Part shown: positions 1 through 10,923 of the stretch, piece after piece | Numbering within the stretch: the stretch's first letter is position 1 | Layout: every line of letters begins with the position of its first letter | Assembly: GCA_963995505.1 (NCBI GenBank) | Contig: OZ023182.1 | Span: 17,707,619 to 17,771,618 of the forward strand | Origin: Hypericum androsaemum | Taxonomy: Eukaryota; Streptophyta; Magnoliopsida; Malpighiales; Hypericaceae | DNA: 64,000 bases | Reading direction: 5' to 3' | Position numbers and translations under genes: made by a program | The notes under the pieces: model-generated | Seen by the model: the letters and a program-made list of their open reading frames with translations, nothing else | What the model was told of the DNA's origin: nothing | Database searches by the model: none

Positions 1-124
1 CAACCCCATGCTCCGTAACTTCGAACTGCTTCTCCGCTGGACCTTCTTGCCTCATACCAATGCTACATGCCATAGCATACAAAGGGAAACCTTTTATTCT
101 ACTAAGTAGAACCCTCGACATGCC

Positions 125-1027
125 TCAAACTCTACTGTTCGGCCTTGAGTGAGATACCCGATTCGCCCGTGGTATCACCAATGGCTTCGCATGCCCAATG
201 CAAAACCTATCCAACACCTTTGACGTGCACGTCCCTTTAGACAACCATAGCAGGGCACAGCTAACAATGCTTCTCCGAGACAACCATGGCTCTTTGCCAA
301 CCATGCCTCCACGAAACAACCATAGCTTGCTATCCATGTCTCCGCGAATCCCAACTACACTCAAACCATCCATGTCAAGCCTTTGCTCCCTCATACGAAC
401 CAACCTCATATGACCTGAGCTTTTGCCAACTCCTTCAGACCCATTGATGTGACTCCACCTACAATAATATTCCCCACTAACCTGTAGGTATTTCCTTTCA
501 CCCTTCATCCCTACCATCGCATCCTTCTCCACCTTCATTAGCATACCTTTATAACTATCATTGTTATAATTCAAGGTCCCTAACAAAAAGAGATTACCAG
601 GATGCATTGGACTTGACGAGACAGAAAACCAGTCACCATCCGACCCGTCTGAACATGTGGCCATGGCTGTGGATGCCGATCCCTCCTCGTTGTCTTGATT
701 CCCAGTTTGTCCTGGATAGTCCCCTTCATGTGCCCTTCTCCGCACTTGAAGCCACTTCCATTGAACTTCTTTGACTCCGACCTGGATCCTCTTCCACAAC
801 CCAGCTGGTGGCTCCTCATCATCCGCTAAGCACAAGCGAATCTTCGTTACTGCCTTGGCCTCCAACTCTTCCCACTCTTGCTCCTCCATCTTCTCGGACT
901 TCTTCTCCGAGAGCGCGATGACCATCCCTTGCTGCACGAGGAGATCGTTGACACGCCTTTGCCATAACCTGAAATTCAACGAACCATCGAACTTCACAAG
1001 AGCAAACTTCGCGCCGTGATCCGACAT
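125..1027 (-). pseudogene. Gag-like ORF of mini-Copia copy A, truncated by a stop
   Basis: A 300-codon reading frame starting MSDHGAKFALVKFDG. It matches the N-terminus of Tnt1/Tork-type Copia gag proteins: a short leader, an FDG...LWQRR motif, a DLLVQQGM segment, and the KIRLCLADDE helix. Compared with the 387-aa version in copy B it ends early because the Arg codon CGA after the NSRV motif has become TGA (122-124). The downstream coding sequence continues to the window edge in the same frame. No protease active site, integrase or reverse transcriptase is present, so it cannot move on its own. Confidence 0.75.
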
Positions 1028-1054
1028 CCTCCAACCTTAGCTCTTGATACCACT

Positions 1055-1332
1055 TGTTAAGAATTCAGCAACTAGAGAACAAGATCGCACAAAGAACACG
1101 GAACAAGAGAATTACGTGGTTCGGCCTAATGCCTACATCCACGGGGAGAAAGGAGAACTTTTATTGATGAGTTTCCGAGCCACAAAGCCATACAAAACCT
1201 TAGGGTGACATGCCTTTATATAGAGGCAAACTCTTGTTGTACAAGTAACATATCTAGGTCTAATTAAGAGTACAGAATCTAGTCAGAATAGGAATAAGAA
1301 ATAAGTCTTTCCTATTTCTCGCCATCCCAACA
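1055..1332 (-). repeat. LTR of mini-Copia copy A (278 bp)
   Basis: On the + strand it runs TGTTAAGAATTC ... CCATCCCAACA, a TG...CA boundary. It contains a TTTATATAGAG TATA-like block near 1215. It matches the two 284-bp LTRs of copy B and, inverted, the LTRs at 45296 and 46996. The host sequence resumes with GTTCA at 1333. Confidence 0.9.
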
Positions 1333-1639
1333 GTTCATTTGCAAAATAAGATATCTTTTACTCATAGTTATTTAAATAAATAGATGTCTCTTTCACGAGT
1401 TGAACTGTGGCCCTGGATATGAACTGAAATCTGTATCCTACTCTTTTGAAACTTAAGCTACATCTTAAAGACTTGTACTAAATAATTGTCACACACGTTT
1501 TATGCTTAATGTTGAAAATACATTCAATACATTTATAATACATCTCATGTCACGATCGTTTTTTTCTTTCCGAAAGTAACAGTTATATTCTCGAAATTCG
1601 AAAAATCTTTTAACACACTTATTTTGAAACGTGACACAG

Positions 1640-2287
1640 GAGTTGATGATAGCAGGAGTCGACAATCCATCAAATGCACTAGAGTGGGCACTCGCAGAGA
1701 TGATAAACCAGCCACGTATACTTGACAAAGCTACCCAAGAACTTGACAAAATAGTTGGGAAAGAAAGATTAGTACAAGAATCAGATTTTCCCCATCTCAA
1801 CTACATCAAGGCATGCGCCAAAGAAGCCTTTAGGCTCCATCCATTTGCAGCGTTCAACGTCCCTCATGTCTCTGTTGCCGATACAACGGTGTCAGGCTAC
1901 TTCATCCCCAAAGGCAGCCATGTCTTGCTGAGTAGAAAAGGCCTTGGCCGGAACCCTAAAGTGTGGGACGACGAGCCGCTCGTCTTCAAGCCGGAACGAC
2001 ACCTCAATGTGGATGGATCCCAAGTGGTTCTAACCGATAATGGCCTCAACATGATATCGTTTAGCACCGGAAGACGCGGGTGCATGGGAGTTGCTCTTGG
2101 GACGTCGATGACGGTCATGTTGTTTGCTAGGGTTCTCCAATGCTTTACTTGGAGCGCACCACTGGGAGAGTCATCCCGAGTAGACCTGTCTGAATCTGAA
2201 TGCAGCTTGGCACTTGCAAAGCCACTTGTTGCAATTGCTAAGCCACGGTTGCCTGAAAACCTCTATCAGTTGTCACCAACTGCGTAG
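1640..2287 (+). pseudogene. CYP79-like P450, orphan exon 2 (copy A)
   Basis: A cytochrome P450 second exon encoding 215 residues, open from its 3' splice site (GACACAG before GAG at 1640) to TAG. It has the CYP79 helix-I motif [13 protein letters not shown], the ExxR motif in KEAFR, FKPERH, and the heme loop [10 protein letters not shown] with the cysteine ligand. CYP79 enzymes convert an amino acid to its aldoxime by two N-hydroxylations in the ER membrane. No exon 1 is visible upstream, where a mini-Copia sits in intron-like sequence, so this is a gene remnant despite an undamaged frame. It differs from copy B by one residue that I can see (MINQP versus MIKQP). The substrate-recognition stretch reads HPFAAFN rather than the HPIAPFN of the intact gene. 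Confidence 0.9.
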
Positions 2288-2780
2288 ACAAACTAATAGA
2301 GTAGAGATATCTACGAATAGTGTGTAAAAGAATAAAAGCTACAATGTATGTTTTGATCGGAGCAATAAATTTCATCGAAGAATTTGTAAAGAAGAAAGTG
2401 TATTAATGTTAAGGATTATGGCTTGGGTGTCCTAAAAGACAGTCCTGTTATGGAAACGTCATAGAGGACCCCCCATCTGTTCCGTTTTTGAGGATCATCA
2501 ATGGAACATCGAATTGGTGGACATGCAAGGAAGAAATCGGCAAATTCATTGATATTTGGATGGGTCATGTGCACAGAGGACTTCGCAATCATATATGGAT
2601 CAATTTGTACTAAACGTTAATCCATCAATTACTCTTAGATTAATTTTTACAATTGAACTAGATATTTATCTGGATCAATTTGAACAGTAGAACTGTTTGA
2701 GAATCAAAAGTGAGAAGTGTCAATTGATTGAAATTATAAGATAACGGTATCTCAAAGAACAAAACTACTAGATATTAAAA
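2288..2780 (+). other. CYP79 downstream region, non-coding
   Basis: The 3' flank of the exon 2 remnant, with an AATAAA-type signal near 2365. It is shared with 18579-19200 (copy B), apart from a roughly 90-base segment present only in B, until a LINE fragment begins. No coding potential seen. Confidence 0.6.
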
Positions 2781-3369
2781 ATGAACTTTCACCTAAATTA
2801 TTTTGTCAAGATGGAGGGTGGGATATCAGGCAGATTGAAGTCTTTTGCAGAATCGCTAACAAAATGGGATAAAGATGTATTTGGGCATGTGCGCAAATCA
2901 CTTCGTGGGTTGGAAGAGAAGATTCGGACCATTCAGGCTGACCAACTTACGACTAAATCTAGAGTACAGTTGCGGGGATATGTGGAAGCACAGGAGGAGT
3001 TGCTCAAAAGGGAGGAGACGATGTGGTCGCAGAAGTCTAGAGTGGAGTGGTTGAGGGAGGGGGATAGAAAGCGAGTCATAGACATACTAGGAATACAATT
3101 TTGGGTATTAAAAATAACGAGGGCGTTGAGGTGGTAGAAGAAGTAGGTATCCAGAAGGTCTTTAGGGATTATTATGTTTCTCTGTTTTCTTCTACAGGTT
3201 ATTTACAGGTGGATGATATCACACACTTAGTATCCCAGAGAGTGACAGCTGAGATGAACACCTCCCTCACAACCCCCTACACCAGACAGAAGATCTTCAT
3301 AGCCCTTCAGCAAATGCACCCCACCAAATCCCCCGGTTCTGATGGTATGCCTCCCTTGTTCTACGAGCC
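2781..3369 (+). mobile_element. LINE (L1-type) fragment between endonuclease and RT
   Basis: Two overlapping frames (2781-3137, then 3101 to about 3369) give the typical plant L1 linker between endonuclease and reverse transcriptase. It includes a LTKWDKDVFGHVRKSL segment, a coiled-coil stretch and MWSQKSRVEWLREGDR. The second frame carries LTTPYTRQKIFIALQQMHP followed by TKSPGSDGMPP, the entry into the RT domain. A frameshift near 3100 joins the halves, and the RT proper is missing because the sequence switches to a Ty3-type fragment on the other strand near 3370. It is a dead 5'- and 3'-truncated relic. Confidence 0.85.
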
Positions 3370-4533
3370 ATGTCCGACGCCTTGTCGGATGGCAGAGTGT
3401 CGCCCTTCAGCTGGTTGAAGGTGTGTCCAGAAGGCAACGGGGTACAGATAGCCTTCCCTTTGGCTTGAGCCTCAGCTGCCTTTGCGGATTCATTTATTAT
3501 GGTCGGCATCAAGGTCTAGTGAAAATAGTCCATAGTATGCTGGTTGCTCTCACTGGCCACCTTTTGAATCGAGGTGTCCACATAGTTGTGAACTCCTTGG
3601 ATTTGGTTGGTGAACTGGTTAGAGAGCTAATGATAAGATTCATTGCTGAGCTGAGAAATCTCCTCGGTACGTCTTATCACCTTCTCGATACCTTGTCGAC
3701 CTTCCTCATTATCATGATTAATTTTGTCAAGTCGAGCTGTAATAACTTCGAGCATGCCGGCCATGGTAGCGAGATGATCAGTCGGCTCCTTGAGGGGAGC
3801 CGAGTTGATGGTGCCTCTTTCGGTACCCTCTTGGGTAACTGAGAGGGTCGGCTCCATCATGTGAGCCGAGATGGGTGGATTCGTCCTAACATTTTGTTGA
3901 GAGGGTTGCGGTGCTGTCTCCTTATTAGAAGTCGGGTTGTTCTTGGTCATCTTGGTTGAGCAAAGTTAGACCACCTTCTCAGACGTCCTCCTATGTCCCA
4001 CCGAGCGTGCCAAAAATATGTTGTGGGAAAAAGTGATACAAGAACGCTAAGACTTCCCGAGATGGTCCGGAGTGATCATCCCAAGGTCGGTCTAACAGAA
4101 TGGGTAAAAAAAGTTATACGAACCTTAGATGTTCGGTCTAAGGGAGAGGGGAAAAAAGAGCTATGCTACGGAAAGGAAAATGATACAAGTAAAAGTAAAG
4201 TAGTTGGTTTTGTGGTTGATTGATGATTTTGGTTTCATGCCCGGGCCCTCCTTATATAGACGATGCCAACCGCCTTAAATAATGCCAAATTGGCTCCAGC
4301 TCATGATGAAAACCGAAACTGCCTTTAGACTACGCCAACTTGACTCCAGCTCATGATGGAAACCGAAGCCACCTTTAGACGATGCCAACTTGACTCCAAC
4401 TCATGATGGAAACCGAAACTGCCTTTGTCATATCAATGATGCCGACTTGGCTCTGGCTCATGATGGAAATCGAAGCCGCCTTTAGACGATGCCAACTTGA
4501 CTCCAGCTCATGATGGAAACCAAAGCCGCTTTT
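3370..4533 (-). mobile_element. Ty3/gypsy (Tat-like) fragment: gag N-terminus, PBS and part of LTR
   Basis: On the minus strand a frame of 107 codons (3950-3627), with remnants continuing to about 3370, encodes a hydrophilic N-terminus starting MTKNNPTSNKETAPQPSQQN and then a helical segment. Gag starts of this kind are found in Tat/Athila-like elements. Upstream (3995-4016) the minus strand reads TTTTTGGCACGCTCGGTGGG, a PBS-region sequence characteristic of Tat-type elements. Further upstream lies LTR-like DNA with a TATATAAGGAGGG promoter block (4235-4258). The LTR is cut at 4534 by the next element. The lineage call is inference from the gag and PBS style. Confidence 0.6.
4255..4533. repeat. 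Degenerate tandem repeat of about 50 bp inside the Ty3 LTR
   Basis: About five imperfect units built on GATGCCAACTTGACTCCAGC followed by TCATGATGGAAACCGAAGCC and GCCTTTAGAC. One unit has an insert near 4427-4437. The array ends where the next LTR begins. Such arrays are usual in Tat-type LTRs. Confidence 0.8.
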
Positions 4534-7010
4534 TGTCACAACCCGAATCAGTGGTCGGTGTCCAGCGCTAGACTTCAACTCATGTTATTCACAAAATAAA
4601 TCTAGCCAGCCTCTAACGTATTCAAATTTATAATCATAAGTATTTAAACATAAAATTTAAAACCTAATGATCTTTAGTTTTATATTCCAAATTTACAAAA
4701 TATAAGCCAAGCTTTTTCTTTTTAATACATACTCCCAAGATCAAAACAAATAATGTGACTACGGAGCTTCTAGATCAATAAGAAAAATACAAACTGGAGA
4801 CCTCCAGACCAGTCCCGGAGAATAAAGCGGACGTAGTACGATCAGAGTAGATCTCCAAACCAATACAACTCGTATTCGAGTTCCTGCAAAACTGGTGAGG
4901 GGGGGATGAGTATTTTGGAACACTCAGTAAACAAATAAGATATGCATCGCAATTTGTTTAGCTACTCAATGCACAAACATTCCTAAAACATGCATATAAC
5001 TAACATGGCAAATAAATTATGCGGAGATGTACAATATTCAAAAATCATACTTACGAGATGACCAAATATAGCATATAATCACAAAGTCACAGAACATGAG
5101 CAAACTACGCAACGTTCCATACCGTCACACAATTTCACACATGACACATAATTCCAATATCATATAGCAGAACTGAGGAACATTTGGCAAGATTTAGATA
5201 GTGTCACTCCAACCCCGACACGAGGATACCATATCTCAAAGGCGCCATCAGAAACCAACCCCGCTGGCCAAACATGTGCAAATATGCCAACATCCCCAGT
5301 TGGTCACGGGTAGATCTCTGCCTACTAGACATCCATATCACAGAGCATAGCCATCTATATAACAGATTTTCATATCATAACAAATTCATCGGCTCCAAAA
5401 CATACCAAACATATCTAGTGCCTCCGCTGTGCCAGATTGAACAAACTTTCACAAATCATAATGTCATACAATATGCTCATATGACAAATGCACAAAATGC
5501 ACACAAATTACCATATTCAGATCATGACAAATAAATAGAGCTCGCCAAATAAAGCACGAGTCACATATTATTTGTGCAAAATTTCATGATGTGTCATCAT
5601 CCAATGCCCAATTTTGTCTCCTCGCATTTTATACTTCCGATATCATTATTCATAGTCTCTCCTCTAAAATCACCTCAAATATATTCCACAGCCTGTTACA
5701 TATAAAATTGGATCCATCCACCCAAAAAAATCAATAAGTTTGACCGTTTTACTCTTCAAATTAACAATTAGAAATAGCTCTACTTATTGCTTATGAAATT
5801 CTTTTCCATCTAAACCCATAGATACTCACTTCTTTTAATGGCTGAATTATCACTTGTTCATTCTTCATTTTAGCTTGTTCACATATTCTTTTATTTTAAG
5901 TTTCTGTCTATAAGAAGAAGTTTTAATGTCTCCAATTTTGCTTAACCAGGTAAACAAACCGTGGTTGCTATTTATTTGCAAATTACTTCCGATAAAAATT
6001 GATTTCTTCCACTTGATATTCGTGCTCACAAACAAATATTTTTATTCTGAAGGTTTTCCTAAGACCATCTTCTATCTTTGTTTATTTCATTATGGTCTGA
6101 TCCAAACCAAACCCAACGTTTATTAATTCTTCCTCCACATTAAGTAACTTCTTTTACTTTTACTCTTTTTTTTTTTGTTTATCATCAATTACAATTCAAA
6201 TTCTCATGTCCACGAACCTATCTGGTCTATAGCCATCAACTAAATCCACGGTTTACTTCTTTGAACCTTTCTAGTTATTCTTTTTCACATTGTTTAGTTT
6301 CATTCTAATCTTGGCTACAATTCAAAATTTCAATTCTTTTTATTCTAATTGACTTTTTCCCTGTATTCAATTTGCTTACAAAATTACTAACACAACCTTA
6401 AAATAAAGGAGGAGATGAGCTTTGCCTTATTGAAATTCCCTTCTAATTCTCTCGGTCACTTCATCATCACTACTATTTTTATTTTTCTGTTCTTTGTTTC
6501 GTTTGTGTTTTCCCTTGAAAGCTTTGTTATTTATTTTTTTATTTTTTTTCGTTGGAATTTATCCAAACCAGCTCTCTCAACCTTTCCTTTAATTTATAAT
6601 TATGATTGAGTTTCAATAGAAACGTTAAAAGTTGCCACATTTTTTTTCCACTTGACACCTCTTTCTTACTTTTACTTTCCACTGCCACGTTTTCTTTTTC
6701 TTTTTACTTTGCAGCTCTTTCTTCTTTTCTTTTTCTTTTTCCGTAGCTTATCACTTCATAATAGTTAGTTTGTATTTGGGTCCTACTTTGTTTGGTTTAG
6801 ACAAATTTGATTCTAGCTTTTATTTGTCGTTAATTAAGTTTACATCCATCTCTATTTAATTCAGACCAAATTATATCTAACTATATTTCTAAAATTTCTT
6901 GATGATCAATTAGTGTCTCTACTTCCCAACATAGTATAATATCAGTTTACCCAATAACTTAGCATATTTGATTAAATTTGACTAATTTTTACTAATATAA
7001 TTGGGTATCA
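4534..7010 (-). repeat. LTR (3' LTR in element orientation)
   Basis: On the + strand it starts TGTCACAACCCGAATCAGTG and ends TTGGGTATCA, so the element-orientation LTR is TGATACCC...TGTGACA with TG/CA ends. It matches 10924-13403 over its whole length, with scattered substitutions and small indels. One example is about 36 bases near 11665 that are present only in the other LTR. Confidence 0.85.
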
Positions 7011-7025
7011 CATTCTTCCCTCCTT
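7011..7025 (-). other. Polypurine tract
   Basis: The minus strand carries AAGGAGGGAAGAATG directly before the LTR start, preceded by a GGGGACCGAATTTT block like those in Ty3 chromovirus elements. This fixes the element's orientation. Confidence 0.75.
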
Positions 7026-10000
7026 ATAAAAATTCGGTCCCCGAATTTACTTAACGAAATTTTCTTACTTGTCATCCAATATATTAATACTTAATTTGTA
7101 TCTTCTCTTATATTTTTGTAGCTTATAAATGATTTTCACATCATACTCTGTTAATTGGAAACTCTCTATTCTAAGATTCTCTAACTTTGTGATCCAAAAT
7201 TATTTGTTTGAGATTTTTACTAATCTTAATTAGTTGTCACTTCGAAATAAGAGTAAGACCATGTCAATATGTCTTACAGAAGAGAAAAGCTATGGGAGAA
7301 TGTGACTATTGTCATGGCAAAACCAACTAATGCCACAGTCCAATTTTCTCCAAATTCTCTAATGAGTCGATGTATTTTGGATTTACATCTTCTTTCAAAA
7401 TTTTTACTAGATGACTTATACCCCTGTTGTAAAAAGGGAAGTCCAATTGATATTTCATAATTATTGCACAACTATTTGATTCCACTGAAGTGTGAACTAA
7501 AAAGTAACTTATTAAATGACTCATTTTTCTCACTTTAATTAATCACTAGACAATTCTTTTTAGTTTCTCATATTAATTATAATCTTCACCAAAAGTATAT
7601 GATATACTAGTGTTTTAACCATATAGTTCAATTTCTAATCACATGTCATACTGTCAAATCTTTCAAAACTCATTCTCCCTTTCTTAGGTAGTACAATAAG
7701 GAACATGTATTTTTCCACATTAATTTATAGTTCCTTCCATCTCTTATCCTTATAAATATCTTACTCTTTCTATTTATTCTCCAAATTCTATAAATTCAAG
7801 ATAAAATTCCTTCGATCAAATTTCACTTACTTATTTATAATGCGATTGTTCTTCCAGTTCTACTAATTACTCGATCAATTTTTTTTTCTTTATCCGAATT
7901 TTGCATCCATTACTATAACCCTAACTATATATGGTACATTAATCTTATGTCTCGACCATACTGGTTTATTCACAACCACTAATCATCATGTCAAATTCTC
8001 ACACATAACTTCACAAACTTATTATTTTCAATTTTATGTCCCATACATTTTAACTTTGTGTAATTCCAAAGCTAATACTTTCTGACATTACCAAGAAATT
8101 AGTCAAAACTTATATTATCTCTTTTTATCATTTTTCTTAGACTCGAACTTACTTATGCCTAATGTTGTTTATATTTGTTATCCCCATATATCTTAAATCT
8201 TTTGTTGTACTTATAGTACAATAAATTTTTCCTTAATTTCATTTTTGGTCATACATTCATAAGTTCTACTCAGTCTTTATTCAGGGCATCCCGAGACCAT
8301 ATTTTTTGTAATTTTTACTAACATTTATTCAACCAGCCGTCAAATTTCTTACATACATTTGACCCATTAATTCTCAAAGATTTTCTTAACACCACGACAC
8401 ATCCAAAAGCCTTTTTGGTTCTCAAAATTGTATGTAAGTATTGGGTTGTTGAAAATCAAAATCACTTCAACAACCAACCATATCACTTCATCACCTCCAA
8501 AACCAAAATTTATCATAACCTTCAAATAATTCAAATCTATGAACACCTCGTCATAGATATCAAACTCCCAACAATGTCTTTCACGACCACCACCACTCCT
8601 ACATGGATTAACTTCAAATATAACTATAATTCTATGGCGTTCATTGTGTCAATTATAATATCTTCTTGCGGTCTTCTTCTCTGTCATATACACCAAATAT
8701 TTTAATAATTTCCTAAACTTGTTTCTGATAGACTTGAGCACTCAGATCACAATCCTTATAACAACTTTCATCATATTGATGAACCAATTAATATATCGCT
8801 ACTTTGTAGCGCATATACTAAGTTCCAAAGATTGTGTGGACTATCTCCTCTTCCATTAGCACCATGATCTTATATCATTGATTGTACAATTTGATAAAAC
8901 TACCTTAAAGCACTTACTAACCTTTAGGAATTTTTGTTCACATAGTTTGTTTAACTCATTTCCTTAAAGTAATTTATACTTCAATAATTTTCTCAATGCA
9001 AAGACATCATACTATCCAATCTTTCTTCCAAATACAAAGTAGTTCATCATCCACCAGAACTTCTCAATAATTTTCTTTCATAAGCTAAATCTTGTCACTG
9101 TTCGAGTTTTCCATAACCTACATACTTTCCACTTATTCAAATTATATCCTATGAGTTACACCAAATTGCTAATCAAAGCTTCAAATCTCCAAATACACAT
9201 AATCTTTGCAAATGGCACGTCATTCTTATTCTCATTTCGATCTTCTTTTTTTTAATCTTTAATCTTTAAAAGTTACTAGCATACTTCAATGAGTCTATCG
9301 TACCTTGTGCCGAAGTTGTCACTTTGATTCTTTAGTTCTTAACATATTTATCTTAGTAATTCGTAGATATTCAACATATATATTTTTATAACCACATAAA
9401 TATTAAGGATTTACATGATGGAGTAAAATCTGCAAATACTCCCATCAAAGTATATACCAGTTTTCAACTCCATGGCATTTCTGAAGCTGAACACAAATTT
9501 TATTGTAACTTCTCTTCATACTAATTCAAATTTTGTGACTATTAAGTCACTCATATCTTGTCACTTCATATCCCCAAATTTTGCACATTCCAACATATGT
9601 TTCAAATTCTACATACCATGTGCTCTCCTATTCTCATATTTCTTTATCCCTTGATTTTGAGAAAAATATTCTTTATTATATTTTCTTTTCTAACTTTACG
9701 TTGTCTCAAACTCATATTTTACAAATCAAATCTTTTTAGTTCTTTTTCTCTCCAAGTCATTGTGTGGTTGATGATTTATCTCAAATTTTTCTTGTACAAA
9801 TAATATTTGCTTTCAACTCTCTTATAGAGATTGCACAACATCATCTCAATATTGTTGTACTTATGGTAGCTATAAGCTACTTGATTTAAAGATTATCAAA
9901 ATTTTATGTCATAATTCTACCTCACATCATTAATGACTTAGATTATATGCATCAGATCACAATCTGATTACAAAGAAAAACTTTATGGCTTTCTTATAGC

Positions 10001-10907
10001 CTCAGAAATCTTTTCCCGAACTAATAGGTAAACTTTGTAGTTTTTTTCAAAACTATTGACCTTTATGTTTTATGTTGTTGGACTACCTTGTCCATAATTA
10101 TTGAGCAACTTACAGTATCCAAAGTTCACCAAAAGTTCTCTATGTCGAAATTCATTACCAGAATTTAAACCAAAATCAATAACCAAATACAAACCAAATG
10201 TCATACTTAATCTTAGCTCCCTTAAAATATTCAAAATTCATTCCATGTACCTTAATCTCATAATTTCATCCATACATAATTAATCACATATTACTTTCCC
10301 AATATAACTTCTCTTTTTTCAAAGCACACTTACGGGTTAATTTCTCATATATACTCCTTCCACATAATGTTGTTCATAACTTCTTCTTTTCAAACATATT
10401 TAAACTCAAAAATAGATTCCCAATGCACAGATAAGCAAACTAGAAGAGTTCACAAAGACATAACTCAAACATTTGGTGAGACTCAAACCAATGGTCCAAC
10501 ATACATAGGAAGAAATCAAATATATAAGGGTGTGTACATGATTTGGACAAAGTGGTGATCAGTCACTTCATCAAAATCTCACCCATGAAAGGATTTTCAT
10601 ATATATAAACATATATACTCAAATGGGCTATTCAAAGGAATAAATATACAAACATGACCTGAGTTCTCACCAAAATGTAGAGTAAATGCCTCGTCATATC
10701 AACAATGTATCACATAAATTTCTCACATAAGAATCTCAAAATTAAACATCTCAAATAACTTGTCAATTCATCACACCATCATGTTCGAACAGAAACAAGA
10801 GCAAACGATACAGATAGAAGGGACACAAAGATATAAGGAATCCTATGCTCCGTGGCACAACTTATGATAGTCGACACCCAATAATTCAAACAAGGCTCTA
10901 ACCTAAA

Positions 10908-10920
10908 GCTCTGATACCAT
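10908..10920 (-). other. Primer-binding site (initiator Met tRNA)
   Basis: The minus strand reads ATGGTATCAGAGC, complementary to the 3' end of plant initiator-Met tRNA. It lies three bases inside the LTR at 10924. Confidence 0.8.
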
Positions 10921-10923
10921 GTC

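Larger units (their letters stand above)
1..1332 (-). mobile_element. Non-autonomous Ty1/copia (Tnt1-like) mini-element, copy A, cut by window edge
   Basis: The internal region and one LTR of a short Copia-type element read on the minus strand. The minus strand gives an LTR ending, a primer-binding-like stretch (TGGTATCAAGAGC, about 1041-1053) and then a gag-like ORF. It is nearly identical to the complete element at 15663-17623, with an offset of 16285-16291 bases. The right junction continues into GTTCA and the same CYP79 intron sequence as in copy B, so both copies descend from one insertion that was later duplicated with its flanks. The other LTR lies outside the window. Confidence 0.85.

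Noticed and set aside
771..1019. An + strand frame opposite the gag-like ORF (and its copy at 17056-17304)
   Set aside because: A mirror of the gag-coding minus strand in GC-richer DNA; no homology and no start context.
6415..6609. Hydrophobic Phe-rich frame of 64 codons, repeated at 12819-13013, that could be read as a membrane peptide
   Set aside because: It lies in both LTRs of the minus-strand Ty3-like element; the T-rich strand simply yields Phe/Leu/Ile codons.
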